Of a DNA stretch of 64,000 nucleotides, positions 40,501 through 54,720 are shown in pieces. Every line of letters starts with the position of its first letter. The stretch's first letter is position 1. The notes beneath the pieces are model-generated. The model had not been told where the DNA came from. It saw only the letters and a list, made by a program, of their open reading frames with translations, and did no database searches. The stretch is from Symbiodinium kawagutii. Its lineage: Eukaryota; Sar; Dinophyceae; Suessiales; Symbiodiniaceae. Location: the NCBI GenBank assembly GCA_009767595.1, contig VSDK01006509.1:30136-94135 (forward strand), given 5' to 3'. The position numbers and the translations under genes were made by a program.

Positions 40501-40760
40501 GGGCAAAAAACCCTGGGAACCGCATGTTGAACCTATGACATGACAAAAAGGATGGCAACGCAGCCCTGTGCCCGATCAAACGCTGCCCCAGGGGCCATAC
40601 CAGCATAGCAGTTCCAAACGGGTTCATTTCTGAGGAACGGCAAACTTTCTCGTGAATGTCCCACCTTCCGCAACTTCACTAAGCTCTTTTCGAAGACTTC
40701 GACCAAACGCTCAAGTTGCCTGATGATGTTCATGATCATGACAACCATCATGACAATGGC

Positions 40761-40845
<85 letters not shown>
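40761..40845. repeat. (GAT)28 trinucleotide array
   Basis: About 28 perfect GAT triplets, the same length and orientation as the array at 13811. Confidence 0.97.
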
Positions 40846-40999
40846 CTGGGGGCGATAGTAGTTGTGACAATGATGAGAATGATGACGCTGGCCATGATGG
40901 TACAGTAATGATCACGAAAATCGCAGCAAGGACTGTGATGATAGTAATGGTGACGTGAATGATGAAAACACAAGACTCGACTGATGGGGATGGTGATGG

Positions 41000-41212
41000 T
41001 GATGACTCATGACGGTGATAACGGTGATGACGGTGATGATGGTGATGATGGTGATGGTGGTGATGATGGTGATGATGGTGGTGATGATGATGATGATGGT
41101 GATGATGGTGATGGTGGTGATGATGATGATGGTGATGTGATGATGGTGATGATGGTGATGTGATGATGGTGATGATGGTGATGATGGTGATGATGGTGAT
41201 GATGGTGATGAT
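41000..41212. repeat. (GATGGT)n and variants
   Basis: Mixed GAT/GGT triplets forming a GATGATGGT-type array just after the 40761 array; less regular than the 84-bp megasatellite. Confidence 0.92.
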
Positions 41213-42094
41213 AAGGAGGATGGATGGATACTGAACACGATGCGTACTGATGACGATAATAATGATGATCATGGCGTTTTCAATGGAGTCACACAAAGAA
41301 CATCAAAGAACAAAGCAAACTGCACCTGGTCTGCCAGAAAATCAGAAGTTAAAATAAGCACAAAAAAGAACAACTGTAAACAAAGCAAAGAAATTAATGC
41401 CAAAAGTGTGCAAAAAAAACAAACAAAAGGCAATTCCAAAGATTTCCAAAGCGTGCCCGCCATTGGGCGATCACGCTTAGGATCCATAAACCCGTTCCGT
41501 CAAACGGTGGCTTTCGCCAAACAAACAAGTAGGTGTACTGTCATGTCGCATTTTCGCCCCAAAAATCCTTCCGGATGGGAATGTAAGGTTGCCCATGATG
41601 ACAGCAGCTATGTGAGAAGCTAAGTCACACGAGTGACACGAGCTTGGTCGTCTCTTCGGTGATCTGGACGAACATCATCCACCAAGATTTACACCTGGCA
41701 GCGGAGTCTTCACCCATTGATCCATTCTCTCACCCTGCATGCATCATGACACAATCAATCAACAGGATGCTTCAGGAAGGCACCCCTGTGTCAGGCATTG
41801 TCAGGCCATTTTCGTTCCGATGAGCTTTTGTCCTTCGGTTTGTCGTTAACTTCATCTCTTGTAGATGCGGCAGGCCCAAGTTGGGCCAAGCATGGCCTTT
41901 TGCATGCACCAGCTATACAGCGACCTCTGATGCAGCATCTGGTCATACATGGTTCGACCATATCTTGCAAAACCAGACTTAGACCTCTATAGTTTCTATA
42001 GGTGCGGCGTGTGCAGTATGAAGCGCAGTGTATTGCATTCTAATCATTATAGACTATAGACTATGGAGGGTGGCCCAACCCCAAAAATCTCGAA

Positions 42095-45000
42095 TTATGG
42101 CCCTGCAGGGCCCTTGTGGGCTCCGTCGTCCTCCGCATCTTCCATGTCCAAGAAAAATGTTGGCATCGAATAATCCTCCGGCAACCGGAAACAGTAGCGG
42201 CGCAAGCAGGTCTAGTTGCTGGATGTTGCTGGTTGCTACCTGCCATAGCCCTAGTACAAAGGAGAGAATTAGGTGAACGAATGATGCGTTTGAGTTCACT
42301 CGGCTTTCCGAACAACCACTTTTCCACCCTCATGACTCATGACCAATAATCCAGCTAAGGGTGGACAAAGCCTTCAGTTCGGAAAGGAACGTTCACTGCG
42401 GTGCTGTCCGTGATTGGAAGTGCCCCCACTTAAACCTATCGCACCACCCAATCACATCAGGCTTGCTGTGAACACAGTTGGCTTGGGCCGCCCGTCCATG
42501 TTGTCGCGAAGATGACACCCATTCAAAATCAGTCAGTCCCAGGCACAAAACAAACACAGCGGTTAGGGCCCAGTCTAGCATTGACCCCATGGTGGCCCCT
42601 TGGGACTCCTTCTTGCGCTGGTCCCAGCACCCCAAACCAATAAACTCATCCAAAGTCTGCACCATTCCGCACGCACGTGTGTAGATGGTTCGCTCTTGGT
42701 GCTTTTCCTCCCTCATCTTTTGCACAATATATGCAAAGAGGATGGTGTCTGACACAGTGTCAAAAATCATCATGAAGGGAAACGCCATGATAAAAGCAAC
42801 AGCTGATCCACAGAGCGAAAGGAGAAAGGGATTCTGCACATAGTCTGGGCTGAAAGGATCTTCGAAGCCAGGATAGTACTTGATGATGACCTCAGAACAC
42901 CGAGTTCCCGGTCTCGACACATCAAAGTCCCCTGAATCTTTGCGGGGAAATATCTGCCCTCTGGCAAATTAAGCTGGTTGCGAAGCCCCACTGCCTGTGA
43001 GAACAAGAACAATCAGCCTGCTCCAAAACCGTCAGTTGCCCTGCCAAGCACGAATACAAATGGGGGAGGACGTGTTGGTTCCCACCGTCTTGTGACCCGA
43101 CGATGCTGCAAAGACACACAAGTCTGCAAGTGGCCCAATGAAGTAATAGCACCAAGGCCAGCGAGTTGGAAAAGCCAGGTGGCACCGTTCAAAATGTTCA
43201 CCACCGTCATGTACTCCTGCCAATCATGCACCAAGCACGGTGCCCAAACATGGGATAGATAGGGCGGTCATGTCTGTGAGGTGCGTACTGCACCATGGGC
43301 CATGGGCACATAGGCCCGCTAGTGACAAGCACATAAATGCCTACGTGCAGAGGTGAACCGATAGACCAGCAAATGGGTAGGTAGATAAAGGGATGAAGAC
43401 GTCCACAGATGTGGGTAATTGTGGTTGCCTGGTTCTGTGCAGCAATCACTCTACTGGGCCCTTTTTGGACGACATTGCAGTTGCTTTTGGGGATGCCCCA
43501 TGAATGCAATGAATTGAGGGCACATGACACCGCCTTTGGACATGGGAATTGGGACATAGATCTTCCACGTCCCAGCAGTCATCAACAGACTTCAACAGCC
43601 ATCCATCGAGAGCCATCAACAACCAACATCCCGGCGTTGAATGGTGGTTGACCCCCTCTTCCTTGCAACCGAAATCTGGATGCTTCTCAGAACCCAGTTG
43701 CCCCAGGAAATCTATTTTACTGGCAGTTATCTAAATATGTATTGTCTATCTATGTATTGTCTATCTATCTATCTATCTATCCATCTATCTATATATCTAC
43801 CTATTTATCTATCTATATCTAAGTATTCAGGGATGATGCAATGAGGGAATTGCAAAAAATCTCGCCAAGCAAAGCCAAAGGTCGTGATTGACCCACGCGG
43901 TGTGCAAGGCCGACTCATAAAAATTCAGGCCATTCAGCGCCACATCCATGTAGGCATTGCGGCACCAGGGTTCCAAATAGACCATCTTGGAGGTTGCTAC
44001 ATCAAGGGGCCCAGAGGACGAAAAAACAGCAGAGGTGGCTCGCATTCATAGCTTAAATCTGGGTAGCTCTAACCAATGGACCTAAGAGAATATGAGGTAA
44101 CTATCAAATGGCATCAAAGATTGCAATAGTTCCAGTTGGTACTCTAGGATCTCTAGGTCTAGGTGAGATGATTTTGAACCTGCTTCGAACTCTAGGATTG
44201 CACGCCAGGCGACGTATGCATCCACAATCCAGCTGCAGAAGCAGCTGAAAATGCCCACGGAGTTCCCGTCCAGCCGTACCATGCCGGCAAGGAGTCCAAT
44301 AGCTATGCGAAAGGGTTGGGCAACTCCGACAATCAAACTCCCGAGAACCACGGTGCCAAAATGGTATCCTGAGAGCCATTCAAGTGGCTGAAAAAAAGCC
44401 TTGAGTTTTGAAAGCAAATGAGACACTCAAGTGTCAAAGGACAGGTTTTGATATCATGTTGTCCAGCAACACAATCATGAAAGAGTATCCTCGAGCATAG
44501 GTCTGTGTTGATGCTCCCAGGGAGGGCAATGTTGTAGTTCCTGTCGAAAATGCATAAACTAGCATTCAGACTGACAACATGCTGGAACCTCTTCTCTGAT
44601 CTAATTCATCATTGTGATGCATGTGCGCCACCGAAGGGCACAAAAATAGAGGTGTGTGTGTGTGAACAACCTGTACCTCCCCACAATCGCCATTAAACCA
44701 ATTTCATCATATTTCCCTCCTTGGGATTCCTTAGAACAACTGTTGTAATCCATGTGAACTATGATGAGCCAATTGACGTCCGTTGGCTACCACACATTGA
44801 TAACCAATAATGTAATCGTCAGGCGAGAAAAAATTAGATACCTGAAGAAGCCACACAACTTTCAAAGATTTCAAAAGCATCCATATTGAGACTTAGATGC
44901 GTCTGCGCTTTTTAGCCCTACGCATGAGATAATTACAACTTATATGTCAATTTGCAAATGAAAACGCATCATCCAAGCTATGCCAGAGGCTAACTCTGCT

Positions 45001-48000
45001 GAAGGTCTCAGGCATGTGAAGTATCCCCGTAGCAGGGAGCAGCAGGGTGCATGGCCACCACGGCGCGTCAGCCCACCGGTGAAGACCCACAACTCCGTGG
45101 TGTACATGATGGTGAAGTCAGAAATGGCCGTGATGATCCTTGGCGAAACCCTGGTGAAACTTGGTGCCGCAACTAGATCGATTGCTTAAAGTTTGAAGAA
45201 TGTCTATATGGTTAGAGAAAATGGTAAATCAATCATATCATAATACCCATTCACATCCCAAAAAGCCCTCAAAACCTAAGATAGTAGCTGTAAGCCACTA
45301 AAACAATGGAAAGCAAACAGCACAGTCAACCAACAGCTGCAGCAAAATATGTGAAAACATTCCCATGTCGTCCAATATTGCCATGAATTGTTGTTACGTA
45401 CATAACCCTAACACATACTACCAACACCAGGTGTCCATTGTCCAAAAAACCATGGCATGATGGGGTGCCAGCATGTATAGATGAAGGGATATCCGGATCA
45501 TCTTGTTCAATCATCGGAAGTTATGGGAATCGTCAAGTATGAAATAACAACGATTTCGGAGCATGCCCAATTTGGGAAACACCCGTGTGACTTCTCCATC
45601 GCCAATCCCATTTGGGGCGTTTAAGGCGGTTGGCGTATGTTGGTGTAGGTACCCTTTCTTTTGGACACAAGACGCATCGGGCAACATCTAAATGGACCCA
45701 GGAGGATAATGTGAGGACCTTCACCCACTGGCAGAGTTAAAAAGTAGAAGTCCTGGTTGGGCAGTTTCTGTTGGTAGCAACCTGGTCTACACATCCTAAA
45801 GCTGCCGCCAGGGCTGTCAACCACTGGGATGTTCGCCTACTCACTTCGCTGGTGCGACCACCCCTTGCAACATTAAGACAAGAAACATCAGCCTCGCATC
45901 AGGCAGCTCAATGGCCCTTTACGGTACAGAATTTGAGAATGACATACAAATATTACAAATGTACAGCTGTCTGGTCCGATGCATAAGCATGAGGCCTCGT
46001 CCCATACTGATTGGATACACCTACTGATTGGATAAGATTTGCACCATCCATGGCCGGTAAACATTGATAGCGCGGTGGTTCTGCTTGCGAGGTGCCAGTT
46101 GGTCCATAAGCACCAGAAGGCCACCGTGGCGAGCATCGCGATTTGATTCAAGGATTGGGGCGGGATGATCCAATGGTATTCCTGAAGCGCCCAGTAAGCT
46201 TTGCACCACCAGATCAGATCAGATCAGATCAGATCAGACAAGATCAGACAAGATACGATAAGATGAAAAAAGATAAGATAAGAAAGATAAGATAAGATAA
46301 GATAAGATTTCAAAAGAAAAGATAAGATTTAAAAAAAGAAAAGATAAGATCAGATCAGATAAGATAGGATCAAATAGGATCAAATACTTCCTTCAATTGG
46401 CTGTGCACGGAAGACTTTCCCGCTTGAAGCCAACATGAAGAGAAGCTTCCAGATTCTGTGATCTTGAAAAATGACATGCCGCATCATGCCACAAATCTTG
46501 ATGGAAACACCAGCGCAAATAGCAACAGGCACTGTGCATCAACGCACCGTCTTTCAAAAAACATTTCCTTGGGGCCAAGTCCAAGAAACGGAGTTCATTA
46601 AGTGAGAGAATGCACAAATTCTACCAAATTCTCCAACCGCTGATTTCCACAATCAACCCGAGATGCGAGTCCAAGGGTCTCTTTCTCTGACCTCGTCATC
46701 CGCAAGGTCGCAGGTCATAATTAAACTCACCACGAAAGCAGCACCGAAATCCACCACAGCACGGCAGGAGAGGGCGAACACAGGCTGCAACTTCAGGGAT
46801 GGCGTTTCCAAGACCTCGGAACCCATACAAGTGGCTTCGGCAAAGGTCAACCAGCTGAATTTTGGCAAGTGAATTAAAATCAGATCTGATGTGCGTGGTC
46901 TCCGGCCAAGGACTAGTATGGGAAGCTTCAAATTTGGCCATGTGAAATCCATATGAATAAAACTCTCCGGCCAATTGATGATATTTATGGATAAACTGAT
47001 GGCGGGTCTTAAGATCAGGATCTTAAAGCAGATTGTGATAGACTATGACAGATGATGATAGATAGTGACATGAAAGCGCCACATCAGTGAGCGCTGCACA
47101 CAGCTTCAGCGTTTCTCCGAGCCACAGCTTTGCAAGACATTTCGATGCAATCAATGGCCAAAGCAATGTCTTGCCTCACCACGGCCACAGGTTGTTCAGA
47201 TAGGTCCAGGAAGTCCAGGACTGCAGTTTCAAATGCTTGCTCTGGTCATCTCTGGTCAGTCTCATACATGATCAATGATGCTTGGTCTTAGCCAAAGGAT
47301 GATGTCCTTGCCTTTGCCTCACCTCTTGAGCTAGAAGCAGCTGCCATTACAATTGCAGTAGCTATTGCTGCACCAAGTGACTGCAAATGCCAGGAGATTG
47401 TCATGAAGGTGATGCCAGTCAAGATCCCAGCCTCAGTCTCAAATCCAGGTTGGGGCGGATTCCTCCACTGATTTTATATGTTAATCATTCATTTACGACC
47501 TGGGGACTAATTAGATTGCCTACAGCTTCTGACACCCGCAGCTTGCAAACAGGGCGTCAGTATGCAACACGCAGATCAAAGTTCAACCAGTTCAACCCTG
47601 CCCCTGGAAGCCGCCCCCTCTCTTTGGGACCAACTCTCCACACAGAAACTGCTTGAAACGAGGTGCCAAAGCTATGGCCCCATCTGTGACCTTGTCACCA
47701 GTGCTGCCCCAGCAGTCGCAATCCTTCTTCCAGCACCAGAAGAAGTAAAGGCCAGTGGCCAGGGGCCTCAGCGGCCACCAGAAGTCTGCCAGAAAGCCAA
47801 TTCATATCAAGAGATGATCTCAATCTGAAACGAAGAGAAATAAACAGGAGGTTCGTCAAAGTTACAGATAGGGCCGCCTTCCAATCTCCCATCATCATCC
47901 CTTCTCACAAAAGGCCAGTTCCAAAGATGGACTATGATTATCGACTTCTGGCCGCCCAAATCTTCCCACAACCAATGTGGTATCTATCATTTTGCCGTTT

Positions 48001-51000
48001 TTGATTGAAACACTTTTTGTAAGCCCTCAAATTCCTCAAGTCGCGCTTACTTTGATGCAAAGCCCTTGAGTCGCACATTTTGGTGTATGTTGTTCTCAAA
48101 GCAGCACATGTTGGATGTAGCTACGGCGCTATGGCATGATATGGCACTAGTTTTTGGCTCAGCGATTGTCAAACAGTACCCGGACCAGTGCTTGCAAGAC
48201 TCAACCGGAATGCCACATTACATGATCCAAAATTCCTGTATCTGGAATGACCATTCTTCACGAAAAGCAAACAGCTGTCGAAAAGCTCGTGCGCGGTTGC
48301 TCGTACCCAATCCACATAGTTGAAAGATCATGATGGGGAAGAACGACTGTGACTAGCCGTAGCCGCCATGTGTGGGGCCACAGGCTTCACCATAGGATGT
48401 GTAAACTGTGTTTTTTTCCACTGGAACTGGAACTACCAGAACTGGCCTGTCAGTCGAAAAAGAATGCAAGCACGCTCTGAGTCTTTGTTCAACTGTCTGG
48501 GTTTGGGGGAATCAGTGCCATGAAAGTAGTAAGTCTTAACGGGGCTCAAAGACATCACAGGACATCCCTCTTCGAACTTCCCAAATGATGTACCAAAAGG
48601 CATTTTAGTGGAAACCTCAGTTTCCCAGAGTTCTGTGGCACTTCTAAGGCCTCCAGTTCGCAAACTTGGAAATTCGAACGGCTGAGCGGCGCTGAACTCA
48701 AGATGAACATGCCCATCTGCACCAGCATGGCGGCACGGAAACGCAACAAAGTGATGTACACGTAGCTCATCACCAGGCCAGTGCCTGGCAACTGCCAAGG
48801 GGGCGGCTTCTTCATCAAAAAATAAGAGTTTGGCCCCACCATGGACCACCTCATGAGTAAATCAGCCCCAGTTAGACGGTGAAAATTCTGGCGACCATCA
48901 AATATGAAAGAGTGTTTAAATGTATTTAGATGGATCTCCTATTTGCTGGATCTCCCAAAACCCTGGCTGACATTGAACCGGCCTGGGGATACATTCTGCA
49001 ATGCTGGGGGCTGAATTTGTTCATATTGGTTGGTCAAGCATGGTCAATCTAGGTGTGGCCATCGATCTTGGTCCACCTACTCCCCGTTTTGGAGTGTAGA
49101 ATCCTTGGCTAATAACCATTTACCATGATTGCTTCGATCATTCGTTAAACTGCAAATTGATGCAAATTGAGCCTCTAGTTCAGCCACTTAAACCATTCGG
49201 TTGAACTCTTCAACTTGAGCCATTCCCGCAATCATAATCAACTAAAAAAATAGTTCATCGTCAACTATCAAATCGGTAGCATGAAATCGTCAAATCAACA
49301 AAGTTTCCAGCATCCAGAACCCTCACCATCATTAACAATCCATATTTATCCTTATCCAAGCCGTAAACATAATCAATCTTCAACATCCCTTTTTGTTCTG
49401 GGGCATCACTATGGGTTTGCCCTACCACTCACTCCACCATCCCTTACCAAACGTCTCAACACCTTCAGTGTCGCCAAAGCGCCTGCCGCTACGAGCAAGG
49501 GCCAGTAGGAGTTGATCAAAGTCGCCCAGGTATTTACCTCAGAGCCGCGCCGCTCTCAGCAGTTGCGGTAAGGAAGTTGACCAAGGGAAGAAACCCACAG
49601 AAACCCATGTAACAAATGGAAAAAACCATGGAAACCTATAAACCCACAAGTTGTTGAGGTTAGAAACCCCAATGGAAACCCGCATGGGTTGATGAAATTG
49701 GATGCAATTGGTCCGATGTTCTGTAGGCAACTTGAAGCAAAAGTGTTTCACAAGCATTGACATCGCAAAATGTCAGCGATCAATAGCGATAAGGACCAAA
49801 TAGCACAACACAAAAATGTGCGACAAGTCAACACACTCTGCGTTGAAGACATAGCAAAGTTGGGTTGCCGAGCGATGAAAATTTCGGCTAGATCGAGCAG
49901 TGCGTAATTAAACAAATGACCAACCGACCAACCAGTCAACCAACTGATTGAGCTACAATGCCAACGTCCAACATCATCCAAACCAAATAACAGCAAATAA
50001 CCTGCCAAGCAACCAGCCATCGCTACACCGCAAACGTGCTGGGCCAAAAGATGCTTTCGAGGATGTCTCAAACTCAAACCATTGGCTCTAGCTTTTTGAA
50101 CATGTTTTCAGCTTGGCACCTTCCGCCAGTGATCCAAACCCCAGGACCCCGCGACTCAATGCTGCTAGTGAACCAATGGGGTCTTGTCAATCCATGCTTG
50201 CACTTGATTTTCCAGATTGCGCTCCCAGGGCTTGCACACCATGTCCACAAAAGCTGCCTCGGCGCCATGTTTGCTTCTGACCTTTTCGGATTCGCTGGGA
50301 AGATCGTGTTTTTGCTCGTCAAAGGAGCAGTGACCAAAACTGCTGGGTGACCTTGTAATGATCATCACCATCAGCGTGACCTCTTCTCTTGCCAGATTGT
50401 GAGGCTTAGATACTACCATGAATAGCTTCTATCGGCGGTTTTGTCCACTGCTCAGGTCTCATCATCCTCCCCTTTTTCTGAGTCTCACTGCCCCGATGGA
50501 CGCAGGGGAGAGAAGTAAAACTTTTTGCCAACACAGGCACGGCAACAAAAACATGCCTGGACAGTGAGCAGTGGCTAGCTAAAACACTCTACATTCTGAT
50601 GGGGAAGATGTGGGGTACGAAAGCAATGCTCTATGTAAATCGCAGTACGGTACCGGTGTCGGAACCTACAGTCGCATCTGCAGCAGGGTCACTGATGAGT
50701 AGGACTTTGCCCGGTACAAAGTAAAGTTGCCTCGCCAGTCGCTATACCTGGGGCGCCATGACCATAAGCAGTGCTCAAATTTGTGTCAGTAGCAGGCAAG
50801 CAGATTCATGACAAGAACTGCTGAGCGTTTTTGTCTATTTGGCATCTGAGCCTTCCCGGTGGGCACAAAGCTTCAAGAAGCGCTAATCTTCTCAAATCTG
50901 ATCAATGTACGTCAACGTGCCATCACTTTACAATTCATTCGCAGGGCGTGGCAAAGATGACTTGCTACTTCCAGCAACCTTGACCCACTTATTGACATCC

Positions 51001-54000
51001 ATCCCGCTCAAATCGTTCCTCCCTCAAACGGATCATATGAATAACCGGACCCCAAACGGCTCCTAGCCGCTTCAAACTTCGGCCCAGCTGCACAATTTTC
51101 TCTGGATGGGGAACATGTGAAGCACCCACCAGGTCCCTCAAAATGCCGATGGCCCGCAGCAAGGGCAAATGTGACATCCGGCGTCCTGTGACATCCGGCG
51201 CCACCGGCGATCTTTCTGAAGGTGGTCTTCTTGGTGCCCACTGGTGCCTTGCCAGCACCCATCAGCACCCATAGCACCAATGAGACCAATGATCTTCCAG
51301 GATTTTGTGACAGAAACCTTGGGCCTGTCCTTTCAAAGGCGCAACCATGTGCAACCCAACAAAAACCAGATTTTCCACTAGTGTGAGATCGTGAAAATGC
51401 TGGGTCGCGCTACCTGGTAGCACATCATCGACAATCCATCCAAGGGGCCAGAGTTTGGTTCTCCTTGTCGCAGGAGGCAAGCGGTAGTTCATCTCCGGAC
51501 TTCCCCACTCTTCTTCGGGCAGTGATGCTCCAAGCAGGCTGCCATCCTCTTCCCCGCCCTTTGGCGACCTATAATTCTCAGGGTACAGCATGGGAACATA
51601 GCCCCGCCTTAGCGCACCGTGGGACGTTTCCACAGAAAGTGTTGAATGATGAAGTGCTGAACGAAAAGAATAGCTTGCCAAAGATCAGAAACCAGATAGA
51701 CCTAGACGATCCAGGTGAGTACCGCACTTCTTGGAAATTCTGTATATACATAATGCTCAGATATGTGTGTGTGTGTGTGTGTGTGTCTGTGCGTGTGTCA
51801 TGTATTTTCTGTTCTGTGCAATGTATGTAATGACAGGGGATGTAGTATGTAATCAACAGGTGTGTAATCGTCAAGAATAGGAATAGTAATCGGACAAGAT
51901 CTTCACCAAACGACGGGCCACGCCCACGTAACATTGCATACTGATGCACATTAATCTGCGAGTGCGATCTGATCCCTGCGATATCCAAGGACATGTCTGC
52001 GACCAGATTGCAGGGGCGTGACCGAGGACCAGCGAAGTAAAGTTCAGAAAAAAAAACATGTTGAAGGCATACCAGTCACGTGCAAAACATGTCCATCCTG
52101 CAACACGAAATCAATCAATAAACCAAATGTGTTCACATCATCTCCCTAAGAGTCAACCTTACCTTCAGTGTCCAAGTCGGTATAGAATGCCGTAGATAGG
52201 TTTGTCTGCCCACGATTCGCAATTTTGTGGGTCCTCCCATTTCAACCCTTTCTCTCGTTCTTGGTTCGCTGTCGCCGGCATGTCTTCAGCCACAGCTGCT
52301 TCTGTTGGTAAAACGGATATCCGAAGGCTGTCTGCTGCGGATACTGCGAATATCCACCAGCATAGGGCGGATACGGCCTTGGGAACAAGAGTGGATGCCG
52401 GCAGCCCGAACACATGGACGAAAAAAGAAAAAATAAGCGAACAGGCTACAATATAGGCTACATAGTCCCCGTTGTGTTGCTGTTGGATGCTCACCTCTCC
52501 CAATGGCTTTTTTTGGGGTTGGGTTTCGACCATTGTCCGACATCTGGCGAGGGGCAATCCGCCATTTTGCCCTTCAGAAATGGACTGGTAAAAGTCTTCA
52601 GTGGTCGTAGCCTCTGTCGTCGTGGTGGTGGTCGGCTCATCGTTCAGGTTCTTGGGGCAAATCATCACCGCGCCCTCGTGTGGACAATGATGCACGCAGA
52701 TGGGATACCACATCTGCAAGCCTCCCGGGTGCAGCCGCACCACCAAAGCAGAACAAGGAGCGGAACAGCACAGGAAAGTAAAAAATAAGATGGAAAAATA
52801 CACTAACAAGCTGAGATAAGCTGAGTATTTTCTGGAAATTTAGTTCCTGGTCAAAATTTAGTCTCGGCGATAAAGAACAAAAGTTCGGTTCACCAGTGCT
52901 GCTCATAGGAACGATCCGCTTCGTGAGCATGAGGACAAAAGTATCTCGGGCGCGGCGACAACCACAGCCCATCAAATGCAAAGCTTCAGGGCAGGTTGTG
53001 ATAGGGTCAGGATATCCAAAATGATCGCACCCAGCTTGGCATATGTAGCATTCAGCAGTCATGAGGCGTGGTCACTGATGAACTTGTGGGCGCATTGAGA
53101 CCATGATTAGGTAGACTACTTGCATCAAGTGGATCAACCAACAATGTTTTGACACCCTTCGACTGACTAGAATGACTAGAACATCTATCTATGTTTAGGC
53201 GAAGCGGCATGATGATCTCAAAGCTTTGACCTCTTGTGGAATGGCAGGCAACAGCAGCCCACCAGAAATCAATGATACCCACTCCGCGTTTACAAACCAG
53301 CAATGTTTCAAGGTAATCAGCGATGGCAGAATGGGCTGGCAGCTCTCCAAAGCTCTCGGCCCCCCCAGATTTGCCAAAGCACAGAAAAGGCTTTTGGCGG
53401 TTGGACCCGAGGCCGCACTTCTCCCCTTGCCAATCGGCCAGTTTCAGCAAAGCTGTCGGCTCCCCTCGCGGCCAAACCCACACCACCAGGTAGCCCACCA
53501 GCGCAGTGAAGACCAAATACGCCAGGCACCACCCGATATCTGAGCAGCGTCTGGGCACAGTGGAAGGAATAGCTCCTCAGGGCACTCCGAATCCCTTGGT
53601 GGATTGGCCGGTTCTGAGGAAAGTCATTTTTGTAAACATTGTCAACTCTCTTAAAACATAGGGATGTCAGGATGTCAAGACTTTGGAGCTCACAAATATT
53701 CAAAGCTGCCTACATCCATAGGGTCGCGCAAATTCTTGTGAAAGCCATTGCCATTGCTGGTTGGCTCATCCACCAAGTCTTTGTCGCTGTCTTTCGACTG
53801 CACCGAGCCCGATGGTGTGCTATCCCAATCCTGGAGCCACTGTTGGAGACTGTCTCGCCGAGTCGGGAATAAACATGAACCAATTAGCATGAATTCACGA
53901 TAGCAATGGATTACATCATAATTCGTCATCTTACAGTTGCAATTAACCGTTGCGAGCATTCATCGCCATCTCAAGGAGTTCAGTTGAGCTGAGGGCAATT

Positions 54001-54690
54001 CAGCATGGTATTGACCATTGCATTTGCCTGCGCTTCAGAGAGCCCGTCTGTTCAGTCCCTAGCATCGATCCTTCATGGTCAGATGGGTCAGTCTGATGGA
54101 CAGCTTTCCCAAGAACCACGTTCAAGTGTTGAATTTCATCTATATATGCGCGTGTATTGATCAATGAATGAATAAACGAATGAGCAAATAAATAAATAAA
54201 TACAGTAATAGATACATGAATGAATCAAAAAATAAATATGTGTATGTATGTATGTATGTATGTATGTATGTATGTATGTATGTATGTATGTATGCAGGGA
54301 GGTAGGTAGGTAGGTAGGTAGGTAGGTAGGTAGACATGTATGTATCTGAGTATGAGGGAAAGGAAATATTGGAAGCCATCCCAAGGGCGTGAACTTTCAG
54401 AAGTTGCAAACTTGGGGTGATCCAAGTCCCCAAATGATGACTGCGAACATATGCAAACACGTGCAAGAACTACAGTAGCTGCATGTAGCTGCACTAGCTG
54501 CTCACTAGCTTCATTTTCCTTTGCCTTGGCTCTTGGAGCTTAACCTGTGTCCATCGTGGAGCCCCAGATCTGCCACCGGGTTCCCCCCGATTTGCCCAGC
54601 ATCGTAGGTGTCCAGCTCCTCCTCCAAATCCACCGGCGCCGGCAGCGACGCAGCGGTCTTGGGGGACGGCACGACGATCTCCCGCGACAT
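42095..54690 (-). CDS. Gene A: SLC44 choline-transporter-like protein, 21 exons
   Basis: Predicted multi-pass membrane transporter of the choline-transporter-like (SLC44/CTL) family, which moves choline or ethanolamine across plasma or organelle membranes. Exons on the minus strand, 5' to 3': 54690-54545, 53849-53710, 53575-53414, 53034-52969, 52721-52586, 51607-51422, 50747-50693, 50257-50174, 49537-49483, 48784-48691, 47766-47673, 47431-47382, 47174-47126, 46814-46731, 46181-46096, 45138-45008, 44368-44214, 43985-43884, 43216-43118, 42890-42609, 42175-42095. They join in frame to about 778 residues, close to the family's usual 650-750. Family features seen: N-terminal PRRCSDIGWCLAY entering the first membrane helix, a Cys-rich lumenal loop (PICVHHCP), SYVYITLLRFRAAML, FWCLWTN, YHFGTVVLGSLIVGVAQPFR, RNAYMDVALNG, VVNILNGATWLFQLAGLG and PFMMIFDTVSDTILFAY. 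It ends in a short acidic tail, DYSMPTFFLDMEDAEDD. Gene B is a tandem paralogue just upstream. The first three junctions are the least certain (an in-frame ATG at 54720 is an alternative start); the core from 50747 to the stop is supported by gene B. Confidence 0.82.
43745..43820. repeat. (TCTA)n microsatellite in a gene A intron
   Basis: Imperfect TCTA/TCTATC copies within the intron 43217-43883. Confidence 0.9.
46208..46390. repeat. (AGATC)n/(AGATA)n minisatellite in a gene A intron
   Basis: Pentamer copies AGATC passing into AGATA and AAGAT variants within the intron 46182-46730, a few bases 5' (on the plus map 3') of the exon 46096-46181. Confidence 0.93.
51763..51801. repeat. (GT)n tract in a gene A intron
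   Basis: Short dinucleotide run within the intron 51608-52585. Confidence 0.9.
54240..54333. repeat. (ATGT)n followed by (AGGT)n in a gene A intron
   Basis: Two adjoining tetranucleotide arrays within the proposed first intron of gene A (53850-54544). The ATGT part is the same motif as the array at the window start. Confidence 0.95.
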
Positions 54691-54720
54691 GGCAGCGAGG
54701 CTTGGAGCTGTTGAGTTCAA

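Larger units (their letters stand above)
37585..42094. other. Spacer between channel gene and gene A, with GAT repeats
   Basis: I see no supported coding exon. The stretch holds the trinucleotide arrays listed separately and AT-rich unique sequence. As it lies 5' of the channel gene and 3' of gene A on the same strand, it should contain the channel promoter and gene A's 3' end, but no motif was recognised. Confidence 0.5.

Noticed and set aside
40748-41296. 182-codon minus-strand ORF rich in His and Ser
   Set aside because: Generated by the GAT/GGT arrays; no supporting exon structure.
49214-49222. TGGCTCAAG spliced-leader-like match (also 56674-56682)
   Set aside because: Located in an intron of gene A and on the opposite strand in gene B, with no adjacent gene start; treated as chance.
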